A DNA stretch of 64,000 nucleotides, taken from Lewinellaceae bacterium (lineage in GTDB: Bacteria > Bacteroidota > Bacteroidia > Chitinophagales > Saprospiraceae). The notes beneath the pieces were generated by a model that worked only from the letters and a program-made list of their open reading frames with translations, was not told the DNA's origin and made no database searches. The first letter of the stretch is position 1. The number at the start of each line of letters is the position of its first letter. Where the stretch lies: assembly GCA_020636315.1 (NCBI GenBank), contig JACJYA010000018.1, forward strand, positions 1 to 64,000, written 5' to 3'. Shown here piece by piece: positions 35,371 to 44,567 of this stretch. Position numbers and translations under genes: made by a program.

Positions 35371-35732
35371 AATGGTCAATTGTTAGCTTTTTTACCCGGC
35401 AAACAGAACGAGGCCCCATGAAGAAGGGGGTTCTTCTGTTTTTGGGCGTGAGTTTCCTTGTAAGTTGTTGATTTTCTGTAGATTGAATAGTTTTATCCAC
35501 AGAATGGCGTCAAAAGAAGCGTTAAGGTATTTTTTTATTCTTGTTTTTTCAAAAGATCGTTGCTAATATTTCGATATTGGCAATGAGGATGGGCGATTGT
35601 TTCAAGGTGCCGGTGAGAAACCCGTACTTTGGCTTCCCTCACGGTTTTGGAATATATGATCAGGAAATGTTAAATTAGCTGGGAAATAAGGGATCGAAGA
35701 GATGGCATGCCCTGTCCAAAAAGCAAATCCCC
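35371..35732. other. Divergent intergenic region with no gene
   Basis: About 360 bp between the symporter start and the ECF sigma start. It must contain both promoters. A T-rich stretch (35529-35547) and a small palindromic taatatttcgatatt word are visible, but no consensus promoter or RNA gene was recognised. Confidence 0.5.
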
Positions 35733-36302
35733 TTGCAAAAAGAATACACCGATAACGAGCTCCTGGAACTGCTGGAGAAAGATGAGGAACAGGCAATCAG
35801 CCTGATCTTCAGGGCTTACTACAGTTTCCTTTGCAAGGTGGTCTATAAAATAATTCCCGACAGTAACCTGGTGGAAGACCTTGCCCAGGAGGTGTTCTTC
35901 GAGCTGTGGCGCAAAAAAGGCCGGCTCCGGGTCAATACTTCCCTGAAGGCTTATCTCCGTCGTGCTGCGGTCAACCGGGCACTGAATTTCATCCGTGACC
36001 AGAAGGTCAAATTCGCAGATGAAAAACCGTATCCGCTGGATAGCGGCGAGGCGAATGCCGGGCAGCAAATGGAAGCGGATGAGTTGCAGCAACGCATCGA
36101 TGAGGCCATCGACCGGCTGCCGGAACGTTGCCGGATCATTTTCGTACTCAGCCGGTTTGAGGATATGTCTTACCAGCAGATCGCCGATGCTCTCGACATT
36201 TCGGTGAAGACCGTGGAAAATCAGATATCCAAAGCGCTCAGGCTGGTGCGCGAAGCCCTCGGGCCTTTCCTGAGCATGTTGCTTTTACTGATGCTGTTTT
36301 GA
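35733..36302 (+). CDS. ECF sigma-70 factor of the Bacteroidota FecI type
   Basis: 189 residues from a TTG start; no ATG is in frame upstream, though the frame stays open and CTG 35712 is possible. Region 2 is EQAISLIFRAYYSFLCKVVY, DLAQEVFFELWRKKGRLRVN and LKAYLRRAAVNRALNFIRD. Region 4 is IDRLPERCRIIFVLSRFEDM and SYQQIADALDISVKTVENQI. A C-terminal hydrophobic extension (LGPFLSMLLLLMLF) is typical of the group. Such factors pair with FecR anti-sigma proteins and normally switch on a SusC/SusD uptake system. The FecR gene follows after about 100 bp. Confidence 0.92.
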   Translation: MQKEYTDNELLELLEKDEEQAISLIFRAYYSFLCKVVYKIIPDSNLVEDLAQEVFFELWRKKGRLRVNTSLKAYLRRAAVNRALNFIRDQKVKFADEKPYPLDSGEANAGQQMEADELQQRIDEAIDRLPERCRIIFVLSRFEDMSYQQIADALDISVKTVENQISKALRLVREALGPFLSMLLLLMLF

Positions 36303-36401
36303 AATCCAGGCGACAAAACCGGGAATACGGCCAAAAAAGAAAATACATCATAGGGGCATCGGTTATTTACGGTGTCTTCAAAGCAGGAAGAAAAGAAGGA
36401 A

Positions 36402-37445
36402 ATGGAGGTTTCAAAGTACATAATGCTCTTCCACAAAAAACTGAAGGGCGAGATCAATTCACGAGAACAAAAAGAGCTCAGCGAGTGGCTGCAGCAGGAG
36501 AGTTCTCGTGGCCTTACCGAGGAACTGGAGAAAACCTGGAACCTCAGTAAACGCTATAAAGAAAGCTATGAACCGGATGTGGAAGCCGGCCTGTCCCGCT
36601 TTCAGCAACGCATCAGTGCATCCGGAAAAGACAGCCGGAACCGGCCCCTGAAACCGGCCGCCGGCGGCCGCCGGCGTTCTCTGAGCTGGCTGCCCCTTGC
36701 CGCCGCTATTGCTCTGCTGGCAACCCTCGGCTGGTGGTGGATGGGCAATGAAGTTGCTCCGGCGGAGGGCCAGGCGCTGATCTATACTACCGGCCCGGGG
36801 CAGTCGCAGGAAGCTACCCTGCCCGATGGCTCTTCTGTTGTCCTTAATGAAAATTCCTTCCTGTCTGTGAGCCCGGGTTTTCAAAAGGCTTCCGGGCGCA
36901 GTGTCAAACTTACGGGTGAGGCTTATTTTGACATTAAGCACGATCCTTCCCGCCCTTTCATTATAACAACCCATGAGGCCCGGGTGAAAGTCCTGGGCAC
37001 GGCTTTTAACCTGCGGGCCTATCCGGAAGAAGGTTTTACTGAAGTGGAAGTAGAGGAAGGTGTCGTACAACTCTCCCCCCTTCAAGACGGCGAACCCATT
37101 CGGCTGGCCAAGGGCCAGCGGGGGGCATGTCGGCCTGGAGAAGCTTTAAAAGTTCAGGCTGCTCCTGGCCTGAATGCCCTTTCCTGGCACACCAAACGCC
37201 TCATGTTCCGCAATACCCCTCTGAGTGAGGCCCTGGTGTATCTGGAAAGGCATTTTAAAGTGAAACTGAAGCTGGAAAACAGAGAGATCGCCAACTGCGG
37301 GATAACTATGGAATTGGAGGATATCACGCTTCCTGAGGTATTCAAGGCTTTTGAACTGATCTATGGCCTGGATGCGGAGAAGGTAGATGGCGGGTATTGG
37401 CTGAGGGGAGGGCGCTGTGCAGTAAACGCTTCAGAGGCGAGGTGA
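36402..37445 (+). CDS. FecR-family anti-sigma factor with DUF4974 domain
   Basis: 347 residues from ATG 36402, preceded by a purine-rich agaaggaa; the GTG at 36372 is an alternative. Residues about 5-60 form the cytosolic sigma-binding part (MLFHKKLKGEINSREQKELS). A transmembrane helix lies at about 95-115 (LSWLPLAAAIALLATLGWWW). The periplasmic FecR domain follows (LPDGSSVVLNENSFLSVSPG, RSVKLTGEAYFDI, VKVLGTAFNLRAYPEEGFTE), then DUF4974 (LMFRNTPLSEALVYLERHFK). Normally a TonB-dependent SusC receptor touches this domain to release the sigma factor. No SusC gene follows here; the next genes are secreted hydrolases. Confidence 0.92.
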   Translation: MEVSKYIMLFHKKLKGEINSREQKELSEWLQQESSRGLTEELEKTWNLSKRYKESYEPDVEAGLSRFQQRISASGKDSRNRPLKPAAGGRRRSLSWLPLAAAIALLATLGWWWMGNEVAPAEGQALIYTTGPGQSQEATLPDGSSVVLNENSFLSVSPGFQKASGRSVKLTGEAYFDIKHDPSRPFIITTHEARVKVLGTAFNLRAYPEEGFTEVEVEEGVVQLSPLQDGEPIRLAKGQRGACRPGEALKVQAAPGLNALSWHTKRLMFRNTPLSEALVYLERHFKVKLKLENREIANCGITMELEDITLPEVFKAFELIYGLDAEKVDGGYWLRGGRCAVNASEAR

Positions 37446-37460
37446 ACCGCCTGTAACCCG

Positions 37461-37555
37461 GGGGTTGCCCTGAAAATAATGCGCGGAGGGCGCTACCGAA
37501 TGAAATTTGGTAGCGCCCTCCGCGCGTTATAGGCATAATATTCAGGGTAAGCCCC
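37461..37555. repeat. Two-level inverted repeat (REP-like hairpin)
   Basis: The inner arms gcgcggagggcgctacc (37481-37497) and its exact complement (37509-37525) enclose an 11-base loop. The outer arms ggggttgccctgaa and ttcagggtaagcccc pair imperfectly. It sits between fecR and the secreted esterase gene. There is no T-tract, so it is more like a REP or small mobile hairpin than a normal terminator. Confidence 0.75.
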
Positions 37556-37637
37556 AATTAAAATAACATGAAAAGGAAGCAAAAATATATTTTTGAAAAA
37601 AAAACGACAGCAGACATCCACAAAAAAAACCATATCA

Positions 37638-40600
37638 ATGAGCATTTTCTGCAAATACCCAGGCAAACATCAAATTTTACAGGCCCCGTGTTGGGCTGTT
37701 TTTATGTTTTGCATTATTTCAGGCCTGGCCAATAATGTAAATGCACAAATTGTGGATGCATCCCAATCCGGATTCACCTGGGTATCTACGGAAAACGTAG
37801 CAGACACGGCCTTTGGCTCAGGCTATACCATGTATTGTGCTGCATGGCCAATATTTAAACAGTATCCCGGGCCTGAAGACTTTCAGACTGGACTGAGCAG
37901 TAGCTGGATGACCACCCGAAAAACGAGTGGTCAACCTCAATTTTATACCACTATAGAAGGAGGCCTAGGTTGGTGGCACGACACGCGTTTCGGCACAAAA
38001 GTGCCTAAGTTTATAATGGGCGGGGTGGCCTATGATTTCTTTTCGTGGGCGAATGGGCCGGGCGCCGGAAGCACGAATATGTTGCCAAACGGACAGCGAG
38101 ACTGGAGTACGCCCGGAGGCAAATACGGTGTTGCTCAATTATCTAACCATCTGCTCTGGGCGCCTGATGGCTTGAATATGGCGCAGAGTTTAAATGGTGA
38201 ATTGCTTGGATATGGATATATACCTTTACCCTTAACAGAACCCATTTTAAATACAAATGGAACAGGTGTAGAAACCGGGAATCAGTGCTGGACGCTATTC
38301 TTGAATTCCACCAACTTCAAAGGCCCTGCAACCTTTTTTCTGCCTACATTCTGGACCGAACCCGCATTGCTCGACCCCAGCCTGGAAGGATTGTTTCTGG
38401 ATTCAAGGCCCTCTGACCCTAATGTAGCTTTCGGTATTGAGCATGCAGGCTCTCCGGCAATTATCGCTCAGGATGGGAACGGCAATCGGTATGCTAAAGT
38501 AAATAGGTTGCAGTTTCCGGCAAACAATGATGACCGATCAATGATCCTGAATCAAATCTCGGTATATTCTCCCGATGCACTCTGGAATGATATGGTTGCC
38601 TGGTTTAATGGAGGGCCCGTAGTGCCACCGGGCATAAATGCCGCCGGGATCCGCGGAGTTCCATTTATCAATAACGGAGGTTCTATGGCCGCTGAAATTA
38701 AAGAAAACCTGCCTGATGGACTAAATGAATACGTTGACTTGAATTATATAAATAATGTTCAGCTAAATACGGACATTATGGGTTTTGAATATAACCTGAA
38801 CATTGTTGATAAAAATGAAGATGTCTTCACATTGCCCGAGTATTTCAGGCTCGATCCGGATAGTTTATGGCGTGCTATTGATAAGGACGATGTGCCCGCT
38901 TCTACTGGTTTGTTAACCACAGCCATACCTAACTCTCCCCGGCCGGAAATCACATATTTAACACCATTGGATCCAGACTGCCATTGGCAAGACCCCAATG
39001 GCCCCTGGAATAGCCCCGGGCCGGTGGCAGGCCCGTTTGAAGCAGGCCTTGGAGACGGCACCACAGTTACCTATTACTGGTATCGTTTTGTAGATCAACC
39101 TGCAATCATTCATGCAAACCTTCCGGAAGATATTCGCGCCGAACTTCAGCAAAGAGTTGAACTCATCCATTCCAACTGGAGCCATACCGACGAATATTTA
39201 GCGCCTCCTTCTGTAGGGAGGATAGCAACCATTGATCCGGCGGCAATTGTTCAACCACCGGCTGGCTTAGAGGTCGGCTATGTTCCTATTGTTACCAGAC
39301 AAGAAAAAACCCAGGCAAAAGTAAGGGTGTTTGTTTTGGCCGGCCAGTCGAATATGCAAGGCTTTGGCGCCATCAATGATCCTGAAAATGGCCAGGGAAG
39401 CTTAAACGACGTTATTCAAAATGATGTAAACGGCACGTGGACTAATATCGGGGCAACAGGTAATTGGACAACTCTGGAGAACGCCTACCTGTATTTTGAA
39501 CGAGATGGCGAAACCATCCGGTCAAATGTAACCGTTGGACAAGGGGCTTATGCGGATTTAATAGGCCCGGAGTTAGCGTTTGCTCATCAGCTGGATGAAT
39601 ATTATGAAGACCCCATCTTAATCATAAAAACTGCCTGGGGAGGAAAAAGCCTGGCTGTAGATTTTCGCCCGCCTTCGGCAGGAGGCACAACGGGTGAATT
39701 CTATAATGCTATGATCCAGACGGTGAGGGATGTTACCGAAAACCTGGGAAGCGAATTCCCGAATTTGAGTACAACGGATTTTGAGATTTCAGGATTTGTC
39801 TGGTTTCAGGGTTGGAATGATGGCGCATCTGACGACTTCCTGAATGAATATGAAAGCAATTTGCATCACCTGATCAACGATGTGAGAAATGACCTGGATA
39901 AGCCGTATCTTCCAATAGTCATAGCAAGTTCAGGACAAGGTGGGTTTGAGGCAACGGGTGACCTTTGGGTGCAGAGCATGCAAAATATAGTTTCTGTAGC
40001 GCAAGAAGCTGTGGGATGCAATGATACCATTTATGGTGGTAGAGTAGGTTTTGTGAATACGAAGCCCTATTTTCTGAATCAATCGGAATCACCCGAAGAC
40101 GCCATTTATCACTTTAATAACAATGCCCTTTCTTTTTTAAATATAGGAAAAGCAATGGGCGATGAAATGATTCTGGCTATCAATGACATGGCATTCTGTT
40201 ATCAGGACTGTACCAGCCCCGTAGCGCCAGGTGTCGTATCGATAGGCAACAGAGTATGGAACGATCTGAATCGAAATGGCATAAATGAGCCCGACGAGCC
40301 TGGGATTCCGGGGGTGTCACTGGTGATTTGGTCAGATTCAGATGGTGATGGTGTTCCTGACTGGCAAGGTTTCGGTGGTGTTCGGGTGACAGATGAAAAT
40401 GGATATTATAGATTTTCGGGCCTCCAACCCGGAGTTTATGTGGCCTTTGTATGGAGTGTCAACAATTGGGGCCCCGGAGAGCCATTAGAAAACTTTATTT
40501 CAACAAATGGTTTTCAACCGGATGCAGACAATGATTTTGACTTTGACAATAATGGCTTTGGCGATCCTTTCACGGACATAATGTCTGGCATTGTGACGCT

Positions 40601-40976
40601 TGGAATTGGTGAGGAACCGCTGAATGATGGCGACCCCTTCAATTGTTATTTTAATTATGATGCCAATGGCAATAACACCATCGATTTTGGTTTCTATAAC
40701 CCCAATATAACCTCTGCAAATGAAGATTTAAACGTTGATGAATATTGGGTTCAAATATCTCCAGTGCCCGTCCGGAATGAGTTTGAGGTCAAAGGAAATT
40801 TGGGTGCGCACCAGTTAGAAATATATAATTCTGTTGGCCGCATGCTTAGAAGGGTTGAATCCAGCGAATCTTCTCATACGGTTGATATTTCATCGTTTCC
40901 GGCTGGGCTGTATTTTGTTAAAGCAATTAGCCAGGCCAATAAATACAGTAAAACGCTCAAAGTGGTAAAACTGTAA
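37638..40976 (+). CDS. Secreted SASA-type esterase with SdrD-like domain and type A T9SS sorting signal
   Basis: 1,112 residues from ATG 37638, which begins directly before a signal peptide (hydrophobic to NNVNAQ); an upstream TTG at 37593 is possible. Residues about 25-550 are an unrecognised region rich in Trp and Asn. Residues about 560-845 are a sialate-O-acetylesterase-like (SASA/SGNH) domain with nucleophile Ser571 in LAGQSNMQG, FVWFQGWNDG, and His825 in IYHFNNNALS. Residues about 863-985 are a Cna/SdrD-type Ig-like domain (GNRVWNDLNRNGINEPDEPG). The last about 72 residues form a type A sorting domain (ISPVPVRNEF to KTLKVVKL). It probably removes acetyl groups from a polysaccharide at the surface. 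The gene is AT-richer than its neighbours. Confidence 0.85.
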   Translation: MSIFCKYPGKHQILQAPCWAVFMFCIISGLANNVNAQIVDASQSGFTWVSTENVADTAFGSGYTMYCAAWPIFKQYPGPEDFQTGLSSSWMTTRKTSGQPQFYTTIEGGLGWWHDTRFGTKVPKFIMGGVAYDFFSWANGPGAGSTNMLPNGQRDWSTPGGKYGVAQLSNHLLWAPDGLNMAQSLNGELLGYGYIPLPLTEPILNTNGTGVETGNQCWTLFLNSTNFKGPATFFLPTFWTEPALLDPSLEGLFLDSRPSDPNVAFGIEHAGSPAIIAQDGNGNRYAKVNRLQFPANNDDRSMILNQISVYSPDALWNDMVAWFNGGPVVPPGINAAGIRGVPFINNGGSMAAEIKENLPDGLNEYVDLNYINNVQLNTDIMGFEYNLNIVDKNEDVFTLPEYFRLDPDSLWRAIDKDDVPASTGLLTTAIPNSPRPEITYLTPLDPDCHWQDPNGPWNSPGPVAGPFEAGLGDGTTVTYYWYRFVDQPAIIHANLPEDIRAELQQRVELIHSNWSHTDEYLAPPSVGRIATIDPAAIVQPPAGLEVGYVPIVTRQEKTQAKVRVFVLAGQSNMQGFGAINDPENGQGSLNDVIQNDVNGTWTNIGATGNWTTLENAYLYFERDGETIRSNVTVGQGAYADLIGPELAFAHQLDEYYEDPILIIKTAWGGKSLAVDFRPPSAGGTTGEFYNAMIQTVRDVTENLGSEFPNLSTTDFEISGFVWFQGWNDGASDDFLNEYESNLHHLINDVRNDLDKPYLPIVIASSGQGGFEATGDLWVQSMQNIVSVAQEAVGCNDTIYGGRVGFVNTKPYFLNQSESPEDAIYHFNNNALSFLNIGKAMGDEMILAINDMAFCYQDCTSPVAPGVVSIGNRVWNDLNRNGINEPDEPGIPGVSLVIWSDSDGDGVPDWQGFGGVRVTDENGYYRFSGLQPGVYVAFVWSVNNWGPGEPLENFISTNGFQPDADNDFDFDNNGFGDPFTDIMSGIVTLGIGEEPLNDGDPFNCYFNYDANGNNTIDFGFYNPNITSANEDLNVDEYWVQISPVPVRNEFEVKGNLGAHQLEIYNSVGRMLRRVESSESSHTVDISSFPAGLYFVKAISQANKYSKTLKVVKL

Positions 40977-41052
40977 ATTCTAATAACATTTGCCTGATGT
41001 TATTTTTCCGATGACAATGGCAATAGTTGGAAAAATAAAAGTGATGGGCTTC

Positions 41053-41352
41053 CCGATAATGCGCCCATAACAGAAATGAAAATATGCGAATCCAGAGCTA
41101 AAACGTCCTGTAGGGACGACATATCGGAAGACGTGGCCCCAAGTTAGGGACGACCCGTGCCGTAGGTACGGGACATAGCGATCAGGCCAACGCCGATGTG
41201 CCGTACCTACGGCACGGAGGTTCATTTTTCACCATTTTTTTACCGATATTTTGTACCTAACGGCACAATATCTAAGTATCCGGCCGGCGCCGGTAGTCAA
41301 ATCGCCCCCATTTAGCTCTGGATTCGCATAAAATATATAAGGGCATTATAGT
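41053..41352. mobile_element. MITE-like element with 19-bp terminal inverted repeats and inner REP palindrome
   Basis: A perfect 19-bp inverted repeat (atgcgaatccagagctaaa at 41084-41102, complement at 41311-41329) encloses about 210 bp. Outer, less perfect pairing extends to about 41053 and 41352. Inside is a second perfect 17-bp inverted pair, ccgtgccgtaggtacgg (41155-41171) and 41201-41217, and a direct repeat tagggacgac at 41111 and 41145. No gene is seen in 40977-41475. This is the build of a non-autonomous mobile element. Confidence 0.65.
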
Positions 41353-41475
41353 AGGGCGAGCTCGCAATGGATCAAAAAACAGGCAGCCCGGTAATCCATT
41401 TCCAGTGACAAACAACAGCTTTGCAAAAAACACTATCTTCGGGATGTTCTCGTGGCCACCTCCAAACAATCTATC

Positions 41476-43233
41476 ATGGTTTTCAACTTCAGAAAGATCC
41501 CGGCCCTGCTACTGGCCCTCACTGTTGCAGCCGGCAGCTTTGCCCGGGATACAGCCCGCCCCAATGTGATCATCATTATCACAGATGACCAGGGCTACGG
41601 CGACCTGGGCTTCACCGGCAACGAACAGATAAAAACGCCGGTGATCGATGCTTTCGCGAGGAAGAGCATACGCTTCACCAATTTTTACGTCTCCCCGGTC
41701 TGTGCGCCCACCCGCTCCAGCCTGATGACCGGCCGCTATTCCCTGCGCACCGGAATAAGAGATACCTACAACGGCGGGGCCATCATGGCCGCCAGCGAAG
41801 TGACGATAGCCGAAATGCTGAAGCAGGCGGACTACCGGACGGGGGCTTTCGGTAAGTGGCACCTGGGCGATAACTACCCGTCCCGGCCGATGGACCAGGG
41901 GTTCGACGAATCGCTGATCCACCTCTCCGGCGGCATGGGACAGGTTGGGGATTTTACGACTTACTTCCGGGGTGACAGCAGCTACTTCGACCCGGTGCTG
42001 TGGCACAACGGAACCAGAGAACAGTATGACGGCTACTGCTCTGATATTTTCACCGACAATGCTTTGGCGTTTATCGAAAAGAACCACGAGTCTCCCTTCT
42101 TCTGCTATCTCTCCTTTAACGCTCCGCACACACCGCTACAGGTGCCGGAAGAATATTATCAATTGTATGCCGGTATCGACCCTTCCGTAGCTTTGGCAAA
42201 GAACAACCCCTCGTCCGAACAAATGAGTGAGCAGGACAAGGAGGATGCCCGGAAGGTATATGCGATGGTTACCAACATCGATGACAATATTGGCAGATTG
42301 CTGAAGAAAATTGAGGATCTGGGGATCGCAGAGAATACCATTCTCATTTTCATGACGGATAACGGCCCGCAGCAGCGGAGGTACGTCGGAGGAATGAGGG
42401 GAAGAAAGGGGAGTGTTTACCGGGGCGGCGTTCGGGCGCCCTTTTTTCTGAGTTATCCCGCCCGGTTCCAGGGGGATAAAGATATTGCAACCACCGCCGC
42501 TCACATTGACATTCTTCCCACCCTTGCCCAACTGTGTGATGTAGAACTGCCCGCCTACCGAAAGATCGATGGCAGAAGCCTTCTGCCCCTCATCCGGGGC
42601 CAGGAGGTGGACTGGGCCGGCCGGCCATTGTTTTTCTACTGGGCCAGGCGGTACCCCGAACTGTACAACAATATGGCGCTCCAGAAAGGAGATCACAAAC
42701 TGGTGGGGCATACGGATTATAATGCTCCGATAACAGATTTTGAATTATTTAACATCAAAACGGACCCGTATGAGCAGCACAACCTCGTCCTGGAAAAACC
42801 GGATATCGCGAGGCAGCTCAAAAAAGAACTTGATGACATTTACCAGCAGCTGATCACTTCCGAAAATCTCCTCCATCCGCCTCTGATCCCCATCGGCTCC
42901 CGCTTTGAAAACCCGGTGATCCTGAACCGCAATGACGCCGGCGGAGAGCGCGGGATATGGGCTCAGGAGGAGATATTCGGGAAATGGGACGTTGAGGTGG
43001 CCAAAGGCCGTTATAATTTTAAGTTTAAGTTCATCAAATCAGTGGCCGGCGGCGGAACGATGTTCCTGGAGGTGAATACCGTTATTCACCAAATGAAAAA
43101 TGAGGCCGATACAGACATTATCGAAATGAACAATGTCTCCCTCCCCGCCATGAAAGGCAGCCTGATCCCCTTTTACCGGGAAGGCAGCAAAAAGATCTTC
43201 CCTTTCTGGGTGGAGGTGGAGAAAATAAAATAA
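41476..43233 (+). CDS. Secreted sulfatase (S1 type)
   Basis: 585 residues from ATG 41476, followed by a signal peptide (RKIPALLLALTVAAGSFARD). The family N-terminus IIIITDDQGYGDLGFTGN holds the metal-binding Asp pair. The sulfatase signature is VCAPTRSSLMTGRYS, with Cys76 in C-x-P-T-R as the residue expected to be turned into formylglycine. GAFGKWHLGDN and FMTDNGPQQRRYVGGMRGRK supply further active-site residues. A C-terminal beta-domain of about 100 residues follows. It cuts sulfate esters, probably from a sulfated polysaccharide. No maturase gene is in the window. It follows the esterase and precedes an epimerase on the same strand, which suggests a glycan-use locus. Confidence 0.92.
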   Translation: MVFNFRKIPALLLALTVAAGSFARDTARPNVIIIITDDQGYGDLGFTGNEQIKTPVIDAFARKSIRFTNFYVSPVCAPTRSSLMTGRYSLRTGIRDTYNGGAIMAASEVTIAEMLKQADYRTGAFGKWHLGDNYPSRPMDQGFDESLIHLSGGMGQVGDFTTYFRGDSSYFDPVLWHNGTREQYDGYCSDIFTDNALAFIEKNHESPFFCYLSFNAPHTPLQVPEEYYQLYAGIDPSVALAKNNPSSEQMSEQDKEDARKVYAMVTNIDDNIGRLLKKIEDLGIAENTILIFMTDNGPQQRRYVGGMRGRKGSVYRGGVRAPFFLSYPARFQGDKDIATTAAHIDILPTLAQLCDVELPAYRKIDGRSLLPLIRGQEVDWAGRPLFFYWARRYPELYNNMALQKGDHKLVGHTDYNAPITDFELFNIKTDPYEQHNLVLEKPDIARQLKKELDDIYQQLITSENLLHPPLIPIGSRFENPVILNRNDAGGERGIWAQEEIFGKWDVEVAKGRYNFKFKFIKSVAGGGTMFLEVNTVIHQMKNEADTDIIEMNNVSLPAMKGSLIPFYREGSKKIFPFWVEVEKIK

Positions 43234-43261
43234 TCGGAGCATTAGGTTAAAAACAGCAAAC

Positions 43262-44443
43262 ATGAAAAAAATTAATTCAAGAAGGGCATTTATTGAAAAA
43301 GGGTTGAAACTGGGGCTGGTTTTGCCTCTTGCCGGTACTCGTTTGCTGGCTTCGAACCCAATATTGAATTTTCAAAAGGCGCCGAAACCTCGACCCTCCG
43401 GAAAACTGAATATATTGATACTGGGAGGGACAAGCTTTCTGGGGCCTCACCAGATTGCCTACGCCTTAAAGCAGGGCCATTCCGTTACAACTTTTACCAG
43501 GGGAAAGACCAAACCAACTATTTACAGGGATCTTTTTGAAAAAGTAACCTCGCTGACCGGGGACAGGGCAAATGATCTAACCGCTTTGGAAAACGGAACC
43601 TGGGATGCGGTAATAGACAATTCCGGCCACAATGCCGAATGGACAAAGCGGTCGGCGGCACTCCTGAAAGACAGGGCAGGCTTGTATTTATACACCTCTT
43701 CAACAGGAGTCTATTATCCGTACCTGGGTAAAAATATAAAAGAGGATGCCCAACTGCTGTTGGTTGAACCGGAGGGCATTGAAGATGAAGAAATGAAGCT
43801 GGAATACTGGTATGGCGTGATGAAATCGAATTCCGAAATAGCGGCAGGAGCTGAATTCGGCGAAGACAGGACAATTGTAGTGAGGCCTACCTATATGGTA
43901 GGGCCGGCGGATAAGTCAGACCGGTTTATCCACTGGCCGGTGAGGTTGGCAAAAGGAGGAGAAATATTGGTGCCGGGCAAAAAAAATGACCCGGTCCAGT
44001 ACATAGATGTAAGGGATGTGGCGGAATGGATGATCAGGTTGATAGAGGAGCGCAAAACGGGCACTTTTAACGCTGTTGGCCCAAAGCGATCCCAGAATAT
44101 GTACTCGTTTGTCAAAGAGGCCGGAAAGGCATTCGATGTAAACTCTTCTCTCATTTATGTTGACGACTATAAGTTCTTGAAAGAGCAGCATATTAATAAC
44201 CTGATCCCGTGGATAATGCCGGAAGGCAACAACACAGGGTCGGCGAGGGTCAATAATAAAAAGGGAATAAAGGCGGGGTTGTCGTTCAGAAATTTACAGG
44301 ACACCATAAAAGACACCTACGACTGGTGGTACTCAGATGCCTTAACCGATGAACGGCGCGACAAATTTGAGCAAAACCCGGAGGCCGTACTCCTCCGAGA
44401 GAAGGCTGTACTTGGAGCCTGGAAAAGATATGAGAAGAATTAA
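43262..44443 (+). CDS. NAD-dependent epimerase/dehydratase family protein with Tat-like leader
   Basis: 393 residues. The leader SRRAFIEKGLKLGLVLPLAG has twin Arg and a hydrophobic core, as in Tat signal peptides. The Rossmann motif ILGGTSFLGPHQIAYALKQG follows (residues about 56-75). A catalytic YxxxK is seen in YWYGVMKSNSE, preceded by the LYTSSTGVYYP segment. It belongs to extended SDR proteins that act on nucleotide or free sugars. A Tat-exported, cofactor-carrying enzyme beside a secreted sulfatase suggests periplasmic oxidation or epimerisation of released sugars. It begins 28 bp after the sulfatase stop, so the two are co-transcribed. Confidence 0.87.
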   Translation: MKKINSRRAFIEKGLKLGLVLPLAGTRLLASNPILNFQKAPKPRPSGKLNILILGGTSFLGPHQIAYALKQGHSVTTFTRGKTKPTIYRDLFEKVTSLTGDRANDLTALENGTWDAVIDNSGHNAEWTKRSAALLKDRAGLYLYTSSTGVYYPYLGKNIKEDAQLLLVEPEGIEDEEMKLEYWYGVMKSNSEIAAGAEFGEDRTIVVRPTYMVGPADKSDRFIHWPVRLAKGGEILVPGKKNDPVQYIDVRDVAEWMIRLIEERKTGTFNAVGPKRSQNMYSFVKEAGKAFDVNSSLIYVDDYKFLKEQHINNLIPWIMPEGNNTGSARVNNKKGIKAGLSFRNLQDTIKDTYDWWYSDALTDERRDKFEQNPEAVLLREKAVLGAWKRYEKN

Positions 44444-44529
44444 CTCACTTAGTTCATGTTAACTAAATGCATGAATAATCCTGGAGGAAAAGTTTTCAAT
44501 TTTTCTTATTGGGTTTTGATAAAAGTTTA

Positions 44530-44552
44530 TAAATTTGACCAAATCAGGTCAA
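44530..44552 (+). promoter_or_regulatory. Operator overlapping the promoter of the restriction-modification cassette
   Basis: TAAATTTG (44530-44537) matches the -7 consensus. Overlapping it is a perfect palindrome, ttgacc-aaatca-ggtcaa (44535-44552), 15 bp before the controller gene's ATG. This is where a C-protein dimer would be expected to bind and regulate its own operon. Confidence 0.65.
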
Positions 44553-44567
44553 GTTGATTACGGGAAA

